64,000 nucleotides of DNA from JBPOFY01 sp049889815 (GTDB lineage: Bacteria; Verrucomicrobiota; Verrucomicrobiia; Opitutales; Coraliomargaritaceae): positions 1-64,000 of the forward strand of contig JBMHCR010000028.1 in the NCBI GenBank assembly GCA_049889815.1, given 5' to 3'. The translations under genes were made by a program, and so were the position numbers. This document shows positions 36,007-45,619 of this stretch, in pieces. Position 1 is the first letter of the stretch. Every line of letters begins with the position of its first letter. The notes below the pieces were generated by a model. The model ran no database searches. It worked only from the letters and a program-made list of their open reading frames with translations, and was not told the origin of the DNA.

Positions 36007-36118
36007 ATAGACACCGGATCATAACAGAATTGTCGTTTTCGGGTGAGAGGCTCACGCAAAACCAATTTTCTATTGACGGATAAACTCGCGCATCCATCTT
36101 TCGAGATTCCGAAATTTC

Positions 36119-36195
<77 letters not shown>

Positions 36196-36231
36196 TCTTG
36201 CCTCCACTTTAGTGAAGTATCAAAATTGACT

Positions 36232-36267
36232 GCCCTGCGTAGCTCAGAGAGTGAAGCGGGGCTTTTT
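36232..36267 (+). terminator. Terminator-like hairpin after tRNA-Ala
   Basis: GCCCTGC and GCGGGGC pair at seven positions (one T-G) around a long loop, followed by TTTTT, 38 nt past the tRNA. Confidence 0.6.
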
Positions 36268-36405
36268 GTATCACTAGTTCAGTGCTAAACTAGAAAAATC
36301 CGCACCCTCCTCCACCTTCTCACCAAAACTCGCTTTTCGGCATTTTTTGAATCTATACTACAGGATTAAAAACCATCTCCCTCTCCAGCATCGTACCACC
36401 TAGCC

Positions 36406-37275
36406 ATGCCAGCTTCGTTAAGTCCAAAGCCAGTTGCGACCGTGCGCACCAGTGTCAAGGTGATCAAACAGCGCGTAGTAGGAACTAAGAAACAGACTCC
36501 TGAGAAAGACTTTCTAGCGATCGAAGATCCGCTTGAGATCGTCTTCAGCCATCAGAAACAAGGGAAGACGATCGAGAAGCAGTTCGCGGTAACCATGCGC
36601 ACACCAGGACATGATCGCGAGTTGATACACGGCTTTCTCTACTGCGAGGGCATCATCCAATCCGCGACCAACATCGCGGATATTGAATTCGCACAAGACA
36701 AGGCAAACGCTGCACCGACACGAGCAATTGTTCATCTAGCCAATGGAATCGATCCGAATGCACTCAACTGCGAACGTAATTTTGCGATCCACTCGAGTTG
36801 CGGTGTTTGTGGTACCACAGAAATCGGCCACCTTTCCATCCCTAAAGCATTGAAATTCATCGATGACATACGCGTCGACTCGAAGTTGATCCACGACTTG
36901 CCCGAGCGCATGCAAACCAAACAAGAGACCTTTCGTCAGACCGGCGGTTTACATGCCAGTGCTATATTTACTAACTCCGGCGAGCTCGTCGCCTCCAACG
37001 AAGATATCGGGCGCCACAACGCGCTAGATAAGGTGATTGGCACTCAGCTCTTAGCAGATCCAAGTTCCAAACCAGCACGAGCCCTTTGCGTGAGTGGGCG
37101 CATGAGCTACGAGATCATTCAAAAAGCACTAATCGCCCGCTTACCGATCATTGCTGGCGTGGGTGCGCCTTCCAGTCTCGCGGTTGCTCTTGCGAATGAT
37201 TTCAACATTACCTTGATCGGTTTTGTTCGAAATAATTCCTATAACATCTATAGCTGCCCAGAACGGCTAGTGTAG
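36406..37275 (+). CDS. fdhD: FdhD-type sulfurtransferase for formate dehydrogenase
   Basis: FdhD carries sulfur from a cysteine desulfurase to the molybdenum cofactor, which activates formate-dehydrogenase-type enzymes. The 289-residue protein keeps the CxxC pair (Cys132 and Cys135 in SSCGVCG), EDPLEI near residue 40, GFLYCEGII near 76, TGGLHASA, and NEDIGRHNALDKVIG. The N-terminus has a roughly 30-residue basic extension. It lies 17 nt before the molybdoenzyme gene, so the pair forms a cofactor-maturation and enzyme unit. Confidence 0.95.
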   Translation: MPASLSPKPVATVRTSVKVIKQRVVGTKKQTPEKDFLAIEDPLEIVFSHQKQGKTIEKQFAVTMRTPGHDRELIHGFLYCEGIIQSATNIADIEFAQDKANAAPTRAIVHLANGIDPNALNCERNFAIHSSCGVCGTTEIGHLSIPKALKFIDDIRVDSKLIHDLPERMQTKQETFRQTGGLHASAIFTNSGELVASNEDIGRHNALDKVIGTQLLADPSSKPARALCVSGRMSYEIIQKALIARLPIIAGVGAPSSLAVALANDFNITLIGFVRNNSYNIYSCPERLV

Positions 37276-37292
37276 ATCACATACATCACCTA

Positions 37293-39578
37293 ATGACTCC
37301 AGACGCAGAACCTCCACGGAAGCTTGAAAGCCTACAGCGCGGCGCGCCGAAGGACAAAGCTGTTGGCACCAAAGCCGTTACCAACTCCCTTAAACATGTA
37401 AACAATCAAGCAGGCCTAGCACGCGGTGCCAAAGCACTCTATCGCCTGAATCAGAAAAGTGGCTTCGATTGCCCGAGCTGTGCCTGGCCGGATCCCGACG
37501 GCGAGCGCTCTCGCTTCGAATTCTGCGAAAACGGTGCAAAAGCCATCGCGACTGAAACAACTAAAAAGCGCATTGATCCTGAATTCTTTAAGAGGCACTC
37601 ACTCAAAGAACTGGGCGAAAAAACCGACTTTTGGCTGAACGACGCCGGCCGCATTACCGAGCCTATGGTCTTGGAAAAAGGTGCCACCCACTACGCCCCT
37701 ATCAGCTGGGGCGATGCAATCCAGTTAATTGCTGATGAACTGAATACCTGCGAAACACCAGACGAAGCTATCTTTTACACGTCGGGCCGAGCAAGCAACG
37801 AAGCGGCATTTCTCTATCAACTTTTTGTTCGCCAGTTCGGCACCAACAATCTCCCCGACTGTTCAAACATGTGTCATGAATCAAGTGGCGCGGCGCTCAA
37901 TCAAACCATCGGCATCGGCAAGGGCACCGTAACACTGGAGGATATCGAGAAGACTGACTGCCTCATGGTAATCGGCCAGAATCCAGGCACGAACCACCCG
38001 CGCATGCTCACCTCGATGGAGCATACTGTCCTCAATGGTGGAAAGATCGTATCGGTAAATCCACTACTGGAAACCGGTTTAAAAGCTTTCTCACACCCGC
38101 AAAAGTTAAAAGGCATTCTCGGCAAAGCAACTCCGCTCGCCACACTCCACTTGCCCGTGCGGTTGAATGGCGATCTCCCATTTCTAAAGGGTATGCTAAA
38201 ATGCATCCTCGAAACTGAAAAGAACGTGCCCGGCACTGTCGTCGACAAAGCATTTATCGAACAATACGCACAGGGCTATGAGGCATGTATCGCAGAAAAT
38301 GCGACAGTCAGTTGGGAAGACATCTCCGCTCAATCCGGACTTAGCAAAGACGATATCCGCAAGGCTGCCGATATTTTTATCCAAGCAAAAGAGGCCATCA
38401 CCTGCTGGGCGATGGGGCTCACGCAACACCACAATGCAGTCGCGACGATTCGCGAGTTGGTTAACCTCCACTTGATCACAGGCAAGATCGGTCGTCCACG
38501 CAGTGGCCTCTGCCCTGTGCGCGGGCACAGCAACGTGCAAGGCGACCGCAGCATGGGCGTCTGGGAAAAGATGCCAGCTGCCTTTCACGATAAGCTCGAC
38601 GAGGTCTTCGAGTTCAAATCTCCACGCAAGCACGGCTACGACACAGTGGAAGCGATCGAAGCCATGCACGCTGGTAAAGGTCGGGTCTTCATCGGGCTCG
38701 GTGGCAACTTCCTATCGGCATCCCCCGACACACACTACACAGCTACCGCGATGCGCCGTTGTAAGCTGACCGTACACATTTCCACAAAGCTCAATCGCGG
38801 TCATTTGGTGACCGGTGAACGTGCACTGATCCTCCCCTGCCTCGGCAGAACAGAGCGCGACCAGCAAAAAAGTGGACCGCAATTTGTGACCGTCGAAAAT
38901 TCGATGGGCGTGGTGCACAGCTCCGAAGGACGCCTCGAGCCCGCATCGCCCAAACTACTGAGTGAAACCGCGATCGTTTGCCGTATCGCAAAAGCAACAC
39001 TTGGTGCGAAATCGCAGGTGCCGTGGCAACTCTTTGAAGACAACTACGATCACATTCGCAACCATATCGAAAAGGTCGTGCCGGGCTTCAATAATTTTAA
39101 CGAACGCATTCGTAAGCCCGGCGGCTTTTACCTACCGAATAGCGTGAAAGAACGCATCTTCCATACCGCCAGTGACAAGGCGGAATTCACAGTCAACCCG
39201 CTGAATCCCATTCAACTCGAAGAAGGCCAACTCCTACTGCAAACCCTGCGCAGTCACGACCAATTCAATACTACGATCTATGCCACCAACGACCGCTACC
39301 GAGGCATTAAGAATGAACGCCGCGTGATCTTCATGAACACCGAAGACATGCAGGAGCGCGGTATTAAGCCCGAGCAACCAGTCGACATCACTAGCCACTT
39401 CGAAGGCGAGACCCGCACCGCAAAACTCTTTCTAGCCATTCCCTACGATACACCAAAAGGCTGCGCCGCCGCCTACTACCCGGAGGCCAACGTGCTCGTG
39501 CCGATTGGCGCGCGTGCCGAAATCAGCCAGACGCCGATCTCAAAGTCAGTCATCGTAACAGTCGAAGCGCACAAATAA
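37293..39578 (+). CDS. Molybdopterin oxidoreductase, YdeP/FdhF-like
   Basis: The 761-residue protein is a molybdopterin-dependent oxidoreductase of the YdeP branch related to formate dehydrogenase. The N-terminal FDCPSCAWPDPDG (Cys60, Cys63) with FCENG (Cys78) is the family's probable Fe-S site. NMCHESSGAAL near residue 195 covers the usual metal-ligand region, and GQNPGTNHPRML and GLTQHHNAVATIRELVN bind the cofactor. The C-terminal beta-barrel domain begins near residue 650. There is no Tat signal, so it should be cytosolic. The fdhD gene just upstream supports a sulfurated Mo or W centre. The substrate is unproven; YdeP has been linked to acid resistance in E. coli. Confidence 0.9.
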   Translation: MTPDAEPPRKLESLQRGAPKDKAVGTKAVTNSLKHVNNQAGLARGAKALYRLNQKSGFDCPSCAWPDPDGERSRFEFCENGAKAIATETTKKRIDPEFFKRHSLKELGEKTDFWLNDAGRITEPMVLEKGATHYAPISWGDAIQLIADELNTCETPDEAIFYTSGRASNEAAFLYQLFVRQFGTNNLPDCSNMCHESSGAALNQTIGIGKGTVTLEDIEKTDCLMVIGQNPGTNHPRMLTSMEHTVLNGGKIVSVNPLLETGLKAFSHPQKLKGILGKATPLATLHLPVRLNGDLPFLKGMLKCILETEKNVPGTVVDKAFIEQYAQGYEACIAENATVSWEDISAQSGLSKDDIRKAADIFIQAKEAITCWAMGLTQHHNAVATIRELVNLHLITGKIGRPRSGLCPVRGHSNVQGDRSMGVWEKMPAAFHDKLDEVFEFKSPRKHGYDTVEAIEAMHAGKGRVFIGLGGNFLSASPDTHYTATAMRRCKLTVHISTKLNRGHLVTGERALILPCLGRTERDQQKSGPQFVTVENSMGVVHSSEGRLEPASPKLLSETAIVCRIAKATLGAKSQVPWQLFEDNYDHIRNHIEKVVPGFNNFNERIRKPGGFYLPNSVKERIFHTASDKAEFTVNPLNPIQLEEGQLLLQTLRSHDQFNTTIYATNDRYRGIKNERRVIFMNTEDMQERGIKPEQPVDITSHFEGETRTAKLFLAIPYDTPKGCAAAYYPEANVLVPIGARAEISQTPISKSVIVTVEAHK

Positions 39579-39580
39579 GT

Positions 39581-40585
39581 CTAGCTTAGCTCTCCGACCA
39601 GAGCGTCTACCTCTAACTGCCACTTGGCTTTTGTGTCGGCATCTACCAGCGCAACATCGAAGCCATTTTTGGCAAACTGCGCAAGTTCCGCAGGTGCAAA
39701 CCCAAGCATTGTATTCAAAACCGAATACTCGTCTTCAACTTTGTTTCCGAATGAAAACGGATCGTCGGTACTGATCGTGCAACGTAAGTCCCGATCAAAA
39801 TACTCCCGTATCGGATGATTCTCCATTCGATCCACCACATCCAGTTTCACATTACTGATTGGGCAAACATCAAAGGTCACATCATTCGCAATCGCCAACT
39901 CAACTACACACGGGTCTTCGAATGCCCGCACCCCATGCTGGATACGCTTCACACCGAGTACTTCAATTGCTTCTCGCACGTTCTCTGCGGGACCAAACTC
40001 CCCAGCGTGTGCCTTAAGCTCTAGACCTGCAGCACGCGCTTTCTTCCAGAGCTTTGGTGTCCAGTCCTCTAACGGCAGATACTCCACACCGTGTAGATCG
40101 ATGCCAGCCAACCCGTCCCAAGTGGCACAGTCTTCTAGAACTGGTGCGAGGACTTCATTGTAGCTATTTCGCGCCATGCCCATGAAGACACGAACTTCTA
40201 AATCCTTGGGCGCGGCACTGCGAATTGCATTTAAAATCTCGGGACCAGGTATTCCAAGAAACTCGACCATTCCTGCATGGAACGACGTCTCGACGTAGCG
40301 AATATTCTGCGCCAAATGCCCTTCAAAGACCACTTTTGCCGCTTCGTAGTAGCGTTCGGGTGTCGTAAACCACTGCAAGGCATGCTCAATCAGATGTGCT
40401 TCAAAGTCCTCAAAACACTTCCACTTAAAATCATTCGTCCAGCAAGCCTGAGGCTCTGCAAACTTCTTAGGATCCAGTTGTTGTAACAACTGATATGGCA
40501 ACGCCCCTTCTATATGTAGGTGCGTCTCAGTCTTTGGCAGGCGATGAATAAAATCCGCTATGCTGGAATCGGGCGTTTTCGGCAT
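39581..40585 (-). CDS. Adenosine/adenine deaminase family protein
   Basis: The 334-residue TIM-barrel amidohydrolase has all zinc and catalytic motifs of the adenosine deaminase family: KTETHLHIEGAL near residue 16, ELKAHAGEFGP with the zinc His and catalytic Glu, RIQHGVRAF, and CTISTDDP with the zinc Asp. HIEG is the adenine-deaminase-like form of the first motif, while the rest does not settle the substrate. It has no signal peptide. It converges on the molybdoenzyme gene with a 2-nt gap, so the two are separate units. Confidence 0.88.
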   Translation of the reverse strand: MPKTPDSSIADFIHRLPKTETHLHIEGALPYQLLQQLDPKKFAEPQACWTNDFKWKCFEDFEAHLIEHALQWFTTPERYYEAAKVVFEGHLAQNIRYVETSFHAGMVEFLGIPGPEILNAIRSAAPKDLEVRVFMGMARNSYNEVLAPVLEDCATWDGLAGIDLHGVEYLPLEDWTPKLWKKARAAGLELKAHAGEFGPAENVREAIEVLGVKRIQHGVRAFEDPCVVELAIANDVTFDVCPISNVKLDVVDRMENHPIREYFDRDLRCTISTDDPFSFGNKVEDEYSVLNTMLGFAPAELAQFAKNGFDVALVDADTKAKWQLEVDALVGELS

Positions 40586-40737
40586 CGCAACACCAAACTC
40601 TCAACTGGATAAAAACGCAAACGTGGATTCGTATCAAAAATACAGGACCACTTTTTTACGCCCCTCCTAAACTAAGCCAAGCAAATCAGCAATGCCGAAT
40701 AACCATTGATAAGCGCCAAAACTAACCATAGAAAACA

Positions 40738-41496
40738 ATGCGCCTTATTGTGAAAGCTTCCCTCAATCATCTGACTAAAATCATCTGTATCACCCTTTTG
40801 CCATACGCTCTATGTGCAGAAGAAGAATCAGATAATTCTCCACAGGAGTCATATGTGCGTCCGAAATATTCAGACATCGTAAGTATCCTAATTCACGCGA
40901 AGGTGGTCACTGAGGTTGGTGAAGTCCCTTTTATTGTCATGAAGAAGGGACAAGATAAAATGAGAACGACGGTAAAAAATCCTAACGCTCGGAACTCAAT
41001 CATAGTCACTTATTTGGACGATAAAGTTTCGAATATTTTCGAACTCAACTTAAAATTAAGCGAAGTCGCCGTAAGCCAAAAGGAAGCGGCAGCGCAACTA
41101 TTTGACATGCTCATGCTCAATCCGGCGTTCCATATCAGCCAGAGCGATGGGTTCAATTTCGAAACTGAGGTCTTCGAGGGCTATCGTATGGAAATAGAAG
41201 TAGAGGAAATATCCGAAGACCCGCTGATTGAGCGAATAAACGGCGCCAAGTTATTTGCCGAGTGCCATAACGGCGAGCGTGAGCGACTGATTCGCAGTGT
41301 CGAGATCAAACAATTTGGAATGTTCGACGAGGAGATCGAAGAACCTGTCGAGCTCGTGTTCACCGACGAAGAATCGAATGAGCACTCCACGGTTTCAATT
41401 CTCAGTCTCGCCTACAACAGCGGCATTGCCGACTTTGTCTTCGATCCACTCCCAAAGCAAAAACCCACTCCTGAAAAATCTGGTTCCTTAGATTGA
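40738..41496 (+). CDS. Secreted protein of unknown function, possibly LolA-like
   Basis: The 252-residue protein begins with a basic N-terminus and a hydrophobic signal peptide (about residues 12-27, ending LCA). The mature part is mostly beta-strand with alternating acidic residues, and ends with the segment YNSGIADFVFDPLP before a Pro/Lys tail. That ending, and the general layout, recall the outer-membrane lipoprotein-sorting fold, also seen in the protein at 51404. The resemblance is weak and I assign no function. It stands alone between convergent and divergent neighbours. Confidence 0.6.
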   Translation: MRLIVKASLNHLTKIICITLLPYALCAEEESDNSPQESYVRPKYSDIVSILIHAKVVTEVGEVPFIVMKKGQDKMRTTVKNPNARNSIIVTYLDDKVSNIFELNLKLSEVAVSQKEAAAQLFDMLMLNPAFHISQSDGFNFETEVFEGYRMEIEVEEISEDPLIERINGAKLFAECHNGERERLIRSVEIKQFGMFDEEIEEPVELVFTDEESNEHSTVSILSLAYNSGIADFVFDPLPKQKPTPEKSGSLD

Positions 41497-41599
41497 ACAA
41501 CGGACTACCCAACGGCGTGTCAGCACTTAAGCTCATAGTGCAATCAATCCAGCTGCAATGGAAACAAATGTAGGCTCTAACACAGGCGCAACTAGCTAA

Positions 41600-43510
41600 C
41601 TACTCGCCAGTTCCACTTTTCAGGGAAGCCATCAGGGCCGCCGAAGTCGAGTCGATGCCCTGACGGCACAGTCGACTCGCAGGATAAACATCCTGCGCTG
41701 CCAAGTAGCCTGCCAGTGCACCAGCGTATTCGCCAGACTCCATTTGCTTATCAGCTCGATTCAAATGAACCACAAAGTCAGCAACCTGCGGGGCAAGCTC
41801 AGCACGGGCACGATTCATTGGTGCATCGTCCGCATTGATTTTAGCGGCTTCGATTAGAAGCTCCCACGCCGCATACTGATTCCCTTGTTTGACCAATTCT
41901 TCAGACTGTTTAATTAACAATTCTATCTGAGAAACTTGATCAATGATTTCCATTAGTAACGGACGGCGCTCTTCATCGTCTGCGAGCGCGAAACCCAATT
42001 CCAAACGGCGCTCAAAGATTGCTCGAGTGTCTTGTCGGCTGATCAGGTCATCGAAAACTTGAACGCCTTGTGAACTAGCAGTCGCCAGCTTTGTAGTCTC
42101 CTGCTGGAAGGCGTGTATAGCAGGGTTTGACGGCCATATTTCAATCGCTGTTTGTAGCTCTTCGCGCGCCTTGTCGACATCTCCGAGATTGCGATATTGA
42201 GCTGCCGCAAACACAGCCATATTGCTCATGCTTTTGGCAGTATCTAAGCTGGAGAGAATCCGAGCCCTCGGAAAGTCTGCCGCAAGCGCTGAAATCTGCT
42301 CCACCAGTTCTGCTACTCCGTTGTAATCTTTCGCCTCTGCTAGCTCGCCAGCCTCAATCATACCTCGATACAAATCCAGCAAGTGACGCCTTTGTCCAGT
42401 CGGGATAAAATTCAACTCGGGCGAATACTCGCCCAGAAAAAAGGTTTCCTGGAGGCGCTCGAGTGCTATGACTGGGCGCTCTTCCGCGTATGCTGTGTTC
42501 ACAGCATCCACTCCTTTTTTGATATCATTCACAGCTTCTCTCGATACAAAAGCCATCGTATCGACTGTAAAGGTGAGATCGGTATTCGGAAAGAATGCAA
42601 GCAGTTCCTCTTTTCCAACTTCAAGCTGCTGGTGCGAGCCCTTAAAGATCACCTGATAAAAACTAGAGAGGACCAGTGCATGCTGGAAGCGGCGCTGCAT
42701 CATGAAACTCACGATCTGACTTTGGAACTGCAACTTTGCTTGCAAAGCCGTAGCGGCCGATTGCGTTTCCATGGCTACAATCTTCGCTTCAGTTTCTGCC
42801 AGATCGAGCACACGAAACGCATCCTCAGACATCAAACCTGTATCGGTATTTCCTTCGGATCCTCTTTCTTCATTCTCGCGGCGGGTTTCTCGTGTCCGAG
42901 CTTCTCGAAGTCGGCGTAATACGAACTCTCGATTGGCAACAATTTCCTGCTGAGTCACTCGAAGTTGCTCGAGTTCCCGCTGCGACATCGCCATGCCACG
43001 GCTCTCTTTGCGAATCCGCCACGCATTGAAGACCTGATTGGCAACGATGATACTATTTCCACCATCAACATCGAACTGCGAGGCACGGAATAGCAATTCC
43101 CAAGTTTCAAAGATCGCTTCATCCGTACTGTTATTCTCAACAGACAGACGCTCCAAAATATCCGACATAAGCAGCGCATACTCGCGCTCCTGCTCAGTTG
43201 GTGACGCTAGGAGGAAACGTTCAAAGCGTGCACGAAAAGCTCGCTGCTCGGTCAGATTAAAGCTTCTGCCCTTCCAGACGAAACTGCCTTCTTCAAAATT
43301 CATCGAATCACTTGTCGGATCGAAAACGCGGTTGGCTGCTTCCAGAAAGGTATTGCTCTCGAAGATCCCGCTCGAAGGGGCTGATCCACCAAATTGTGCG
43401 GCTGAGCCAGAACTTGCTGGCTGAAACGCGGACGTTCCTGCGCCTTGAGCACTCGCGACGCACCCTGCTGCAATCAAACCGAAACTAAAACTTACGTAAC
43501 GCTTCAACAT
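41600..43510 (-). CDS. Large periplasmic helical-repeat protein of unknown function
   Basis: The 636-residue exported protein has a signal peptide (about 1-24) whose AAGC could also be a lipobox at Cys17. It then has a Ser/Gly-rich linker, and from about residue 60 a long helical region with coiled-coil stretches (RELEQLRVTQQEIVANREF) and TPR-like repeats (for example RNLGDVDKAREELQTAIEIWP near 455, and ANQVFNAW earlier). I know no named family. Its start overlaps the end of the upstream lipoprotein gene by 26 nt, and an ABC transporter lies before that, so the three are probably one envelope operon. Confidence 0.75.
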   Translation of the reverse strand: MLKRYVSFSFGLIAAGCVASAQGAGTSAFQPASSGSAAQFGGSAPSSGIFESNTFLEAANRVFDPTSDSMNFEEGSFVWKGRSFNLTEQRAFRARFERFLLASPTEQEREYALLMSDILERLSVENNSTDEAIFETWELLFRASQFDVDGGNSIIVANQVFNAWRIRKESRGMAMSQRELEQLRVTQQEIVANREFVLRRLREARTRETRRENEERGSEGNTDTGLMSEDAFRVLDLAETEAKIVAMETQSAATALQAKLQFQSQIVSFMMQRRFQHALVLSSFYQVIFKGSHQQLEVGKEELLAFFPNTDLTFTVDTMAFVSREAVNDIKKGVDAVNTAYAEERPVIALERLQETFFLGEYSPELNFIPTGQRRHLLDLYRGMIEAGELAEAKDYNGVAELVEQISALAADFPRARILSSLDTAKSMSNMAVFAAAQYRNLGDVDKAREELQTAIEIWPSNPAIHAFQQETTKLATASSQGVQVFDDLISRQDTRAIFERRLELGFALADDEERRPLLMEIIDQVSQIELLIKQSEELVKQGNQYAAWELLIEAAKINADDAPMNRARAELAPQVADFVVHLNRADKQMESGEYAGALAGYLAAQDVYPASRLCRQGIDSTSAALMASLKSGTGE

Positions 43511-43862
43511 AAATGAGCCCTCCTTCCTCTACTCGAACACGCATCTCAAAACGCTGTCCGATATGAATGTTACTGCCCGCCTCTGCTGGGACATACACTG
43601 GTAGACGCTTATTGCTTCCTTCAGGCAAGACTGCCAACAACCGTCCAACTCCTTTCTCCCATCTAATCTGTGAGTCAATCTGCGCTCGGATGACGTATGT
43701 ATTTCCTAAGAAATCAATCGGCTTTGCTAAATACTGCTGGGCTGGTAGCAGCTCCAATTTTGAGAAGTCTCCACCGTCGCAACCACTGAGACAAAGCAAC
43801 ACGAGTGTGGTGGTAGCAAGCAAACCTGATCGGAAGTATCTGGGGGTCTTAGAGGGGTTCAT
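43485..43862 (-). CDS. Small lipoprotein in an envelope ABC operon
   Basis: The protein has about 125 residues, with a basic N-terminus and lipobox CLSGC (Cys about 28). The mature part is a single small domain rich in beta strands (YVIRAQIDSQIRWEKG, then LPVYVPAEAGSNIHIGQRF), which may be an OB-like barrel. The start at 43862 places the signal peptide correctly; a longer frame would reach into the ABC gene. It is 41 nt downstream of the ABC transporter and overlaps the large periplasmic repeat protein gene. No family was recognised. Confidence 0.65.
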   Translation of the reverse strand: MNPSKTPRYFRSGLLATTTLVLLCLSGCDGGDFSKLELLPAQQYLAKPIDFLGNTYVIRAQIDSQIRWEKGVGRLLAVLPEGSNKRLPVYVPAEAGSNIHIGQRFEMRVRVEEGGLIYVEALRKF

Positions 43863-43903
43863 ATAAGTGTATCGAAACAGCCTGTATAAAGTTGCGAAGA
43901 GGC

Positions 43904-45568
43904 TTAGACCCAGCGTTTCTTCTGGCAACCCCAAAAGACCATTCCCGCACCCAAGGCAAAGTGCATCATTAGCACCACTGCCGCAATACTAGGAGATGGA
44001 ATCATGTCCGTGTTTTGCATTCGGTAAGCATCGTAAAAGCGAGTCTCGATCATCGACCCAAAGTAGCCTGCCCAACCCCAGTAAGCGTTGATAAAGGGAC
44101 GACAAACCCACACCAAAGTATCTGGAAGTGCCAATACAATACCGGACAGCGGCAACTGGAACCCTACTAAATACACGGAAAGGAGCGAAGCCTTCTCCGC
44201 AGACTTGAAGATCGCTGAAAAGCCCAAGCAAATCGCTGTCATCGAAACGCAACTCAGCACGAGAACAGCTGCTTGAGGTAACCACGGCCCGGGAAACTCA
44301 CAAACGGACTTAACAAAAAACATCATCCAGAGCCCCTGCACTATCGCAATTCCAGAGGTGAAAATCAACTTACTCACGGCATACGCTTTCGGACTCAATC
44401 CAGCGAACCGTTCTTTCTCATAAAGCTTACGTTCAGCTGCGATCTCACGAGCTCCATTATTGCTGCCCATCAAAGTGAGCAAAATAACTTGGAACAGGAT
44501 CAAGCCCGTCACTAAAGAAGCAGTCTCTAGAGCGTCTATCCGAAAACGCAGATTATCCTGCAACTGCTCTAGGAACCCTGCTTCGGAATTCATCCCCATC
44601 CCACGCAATTGTGGAAGACCATCCATCGCAAAGATGGCGACCAATAATGGAAAACCAAGAGTGATACCAAGAGTAAGCAACCAGTATCCCTTATCACGCT
44701 TGAAGAGAACCGATTTACGCTTCAAAAGGGTCCAGGTTTGACTGAGCCCGCCGGGCATCGGAGTCGGTTTCACTGGTTCAATCGATTCGGCGGCTCGCGG
44801 CTCAGACATTGCGGAGGATTCTGAAGCCCAGCGCTCGCGCCATTCCTCAATCGAATGCTCATTCAGCTTATCGTAAAGATGCAGCGCGTCGGAAATGTCA
44901 AAGTAAGCATTCAAGGCCTCCAAGTTTCCCTGAAATACCACGACGCCTGAATAGACCACCGTAATCCAATCAAAAAACTCCAACTTCGCTAGATTGTGAA
45001 TGATACAAATAAAGCTCTTTTGCTCCTCGTCCCGCAGCTTTTGTAACACCGTTAAAATCTGGTCCTCGGACCGTGGGTCGAGGCCACTGGTGACCTCATC
45101 GCATACCATGGTTTGCGGATCACCGACGAGCTCTAAGCCGAGACCCAGCCGACGGAGCTGCCCGCCACTCAAAGTGCTGACACGTTTTTCCCTATGTTCA
45201 GCGAGTCCGATGCGCTTCAAGATTTCCTCCAAGCGCGTCTGCTTTATCCCCGCATCGGTGACACATAGATCGAGCGCATATTTTAAAGCCTCTTCGACTC
45301 TCAGAAGCTCATGAGCGATACTGAACTGGGGTGCAAATGATAGCTTTCCCTGCAAGTCTGCGCTATCATGTATCGGACTGTCGCCGTAAAAGACCTCGCC
45401 TGTGCTCGTCAAAATACCGAGCATCGCCTTTACCAAAGTAGTCTTACCACAACCTGAAGGGCCAATAACTGCATTTAGGGCATTGCCCTTAAAACAAGCG
45501 TTGGCTCGGTCCAAAATGCAGGTTTTGTTTGCACCGACTTCGACAGAAAGCTTATTGCAGGATAACAT
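43904..45568 (-). CDS. ABC half-transporter, ATPase fused to ABC-2-type membrane domain (ABCG-like)
   Basis: The roughly 554-residue protein fuses an N-terminal ATPase to a C-terminal membrane domain, the arrangement of ABCG half-transporters. The ATPase (about 1-230) has Walker A GPSGCGKTT, signature LSGGQLRRLG, Walker B TMVCDEVTSGLDP and the switch His in IIHNLAK. The membrane domain (about 275-554) has six hydrophobic segments. I use the ATG at 45568 (MLSCNKLSV). A lipoprotein and a large periplasmic repeat protein follow in the same direction, so it may export or extract an envelope component; the substrate is unknown. Confidence 0.9.
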   Translation of the reverse strand: MLSCNKLSVEVGANKTCILDRANACFKGNALNAVIGPSGCGKTTLVKAMLGILTSTGEVFYGDSPIHDSADLQGKLSFAPQFSIAHELLRVEEALKYALDLCVTDAGIKQTRLEEILKRIGLAEHREKRVSTLSGGQLRRLGLGLELVGDPQTMVCDEVTSGLDPRSEDQILTVLQKLRDEEQKSFICIIHNLAKLEFFDWITVVYSGVVVFQGNLEALNAYFDISDALHLYDKLNEHSIEEWRERWASESSAMSEPRAAESIEPVKPTPMPGGLSQTWTLLKRKSVLFKRDKGYWLLTLGITLGFPLLVAIFAMDGLPQLRGMGMNSEAGFLEQLQDNLRFRIDALETASLVTGLILFQVILLTLMGSNNGAREIAAERKLYEKERFAGLSPKAYAVSKLIFTSGIAIVQGLWMMFFVKSVCEFPGPWLPQAAVLVLSCVSMTAICLGFSAIFKSAEKASLLSVYLVGFQLPLSGIVLALPDTLVWVCRPFINAYWGWAGYFGSMIETRFYDAYRMQNTDMIPSPSIAAVVLMMHFALGAGMVFWGCQKKRWV

Positions 45569-45619
45569 TCGCAACAAATTAACTTTGCGCACGATGTAAT
45601 GGCTAGCATTTTAATTGGC

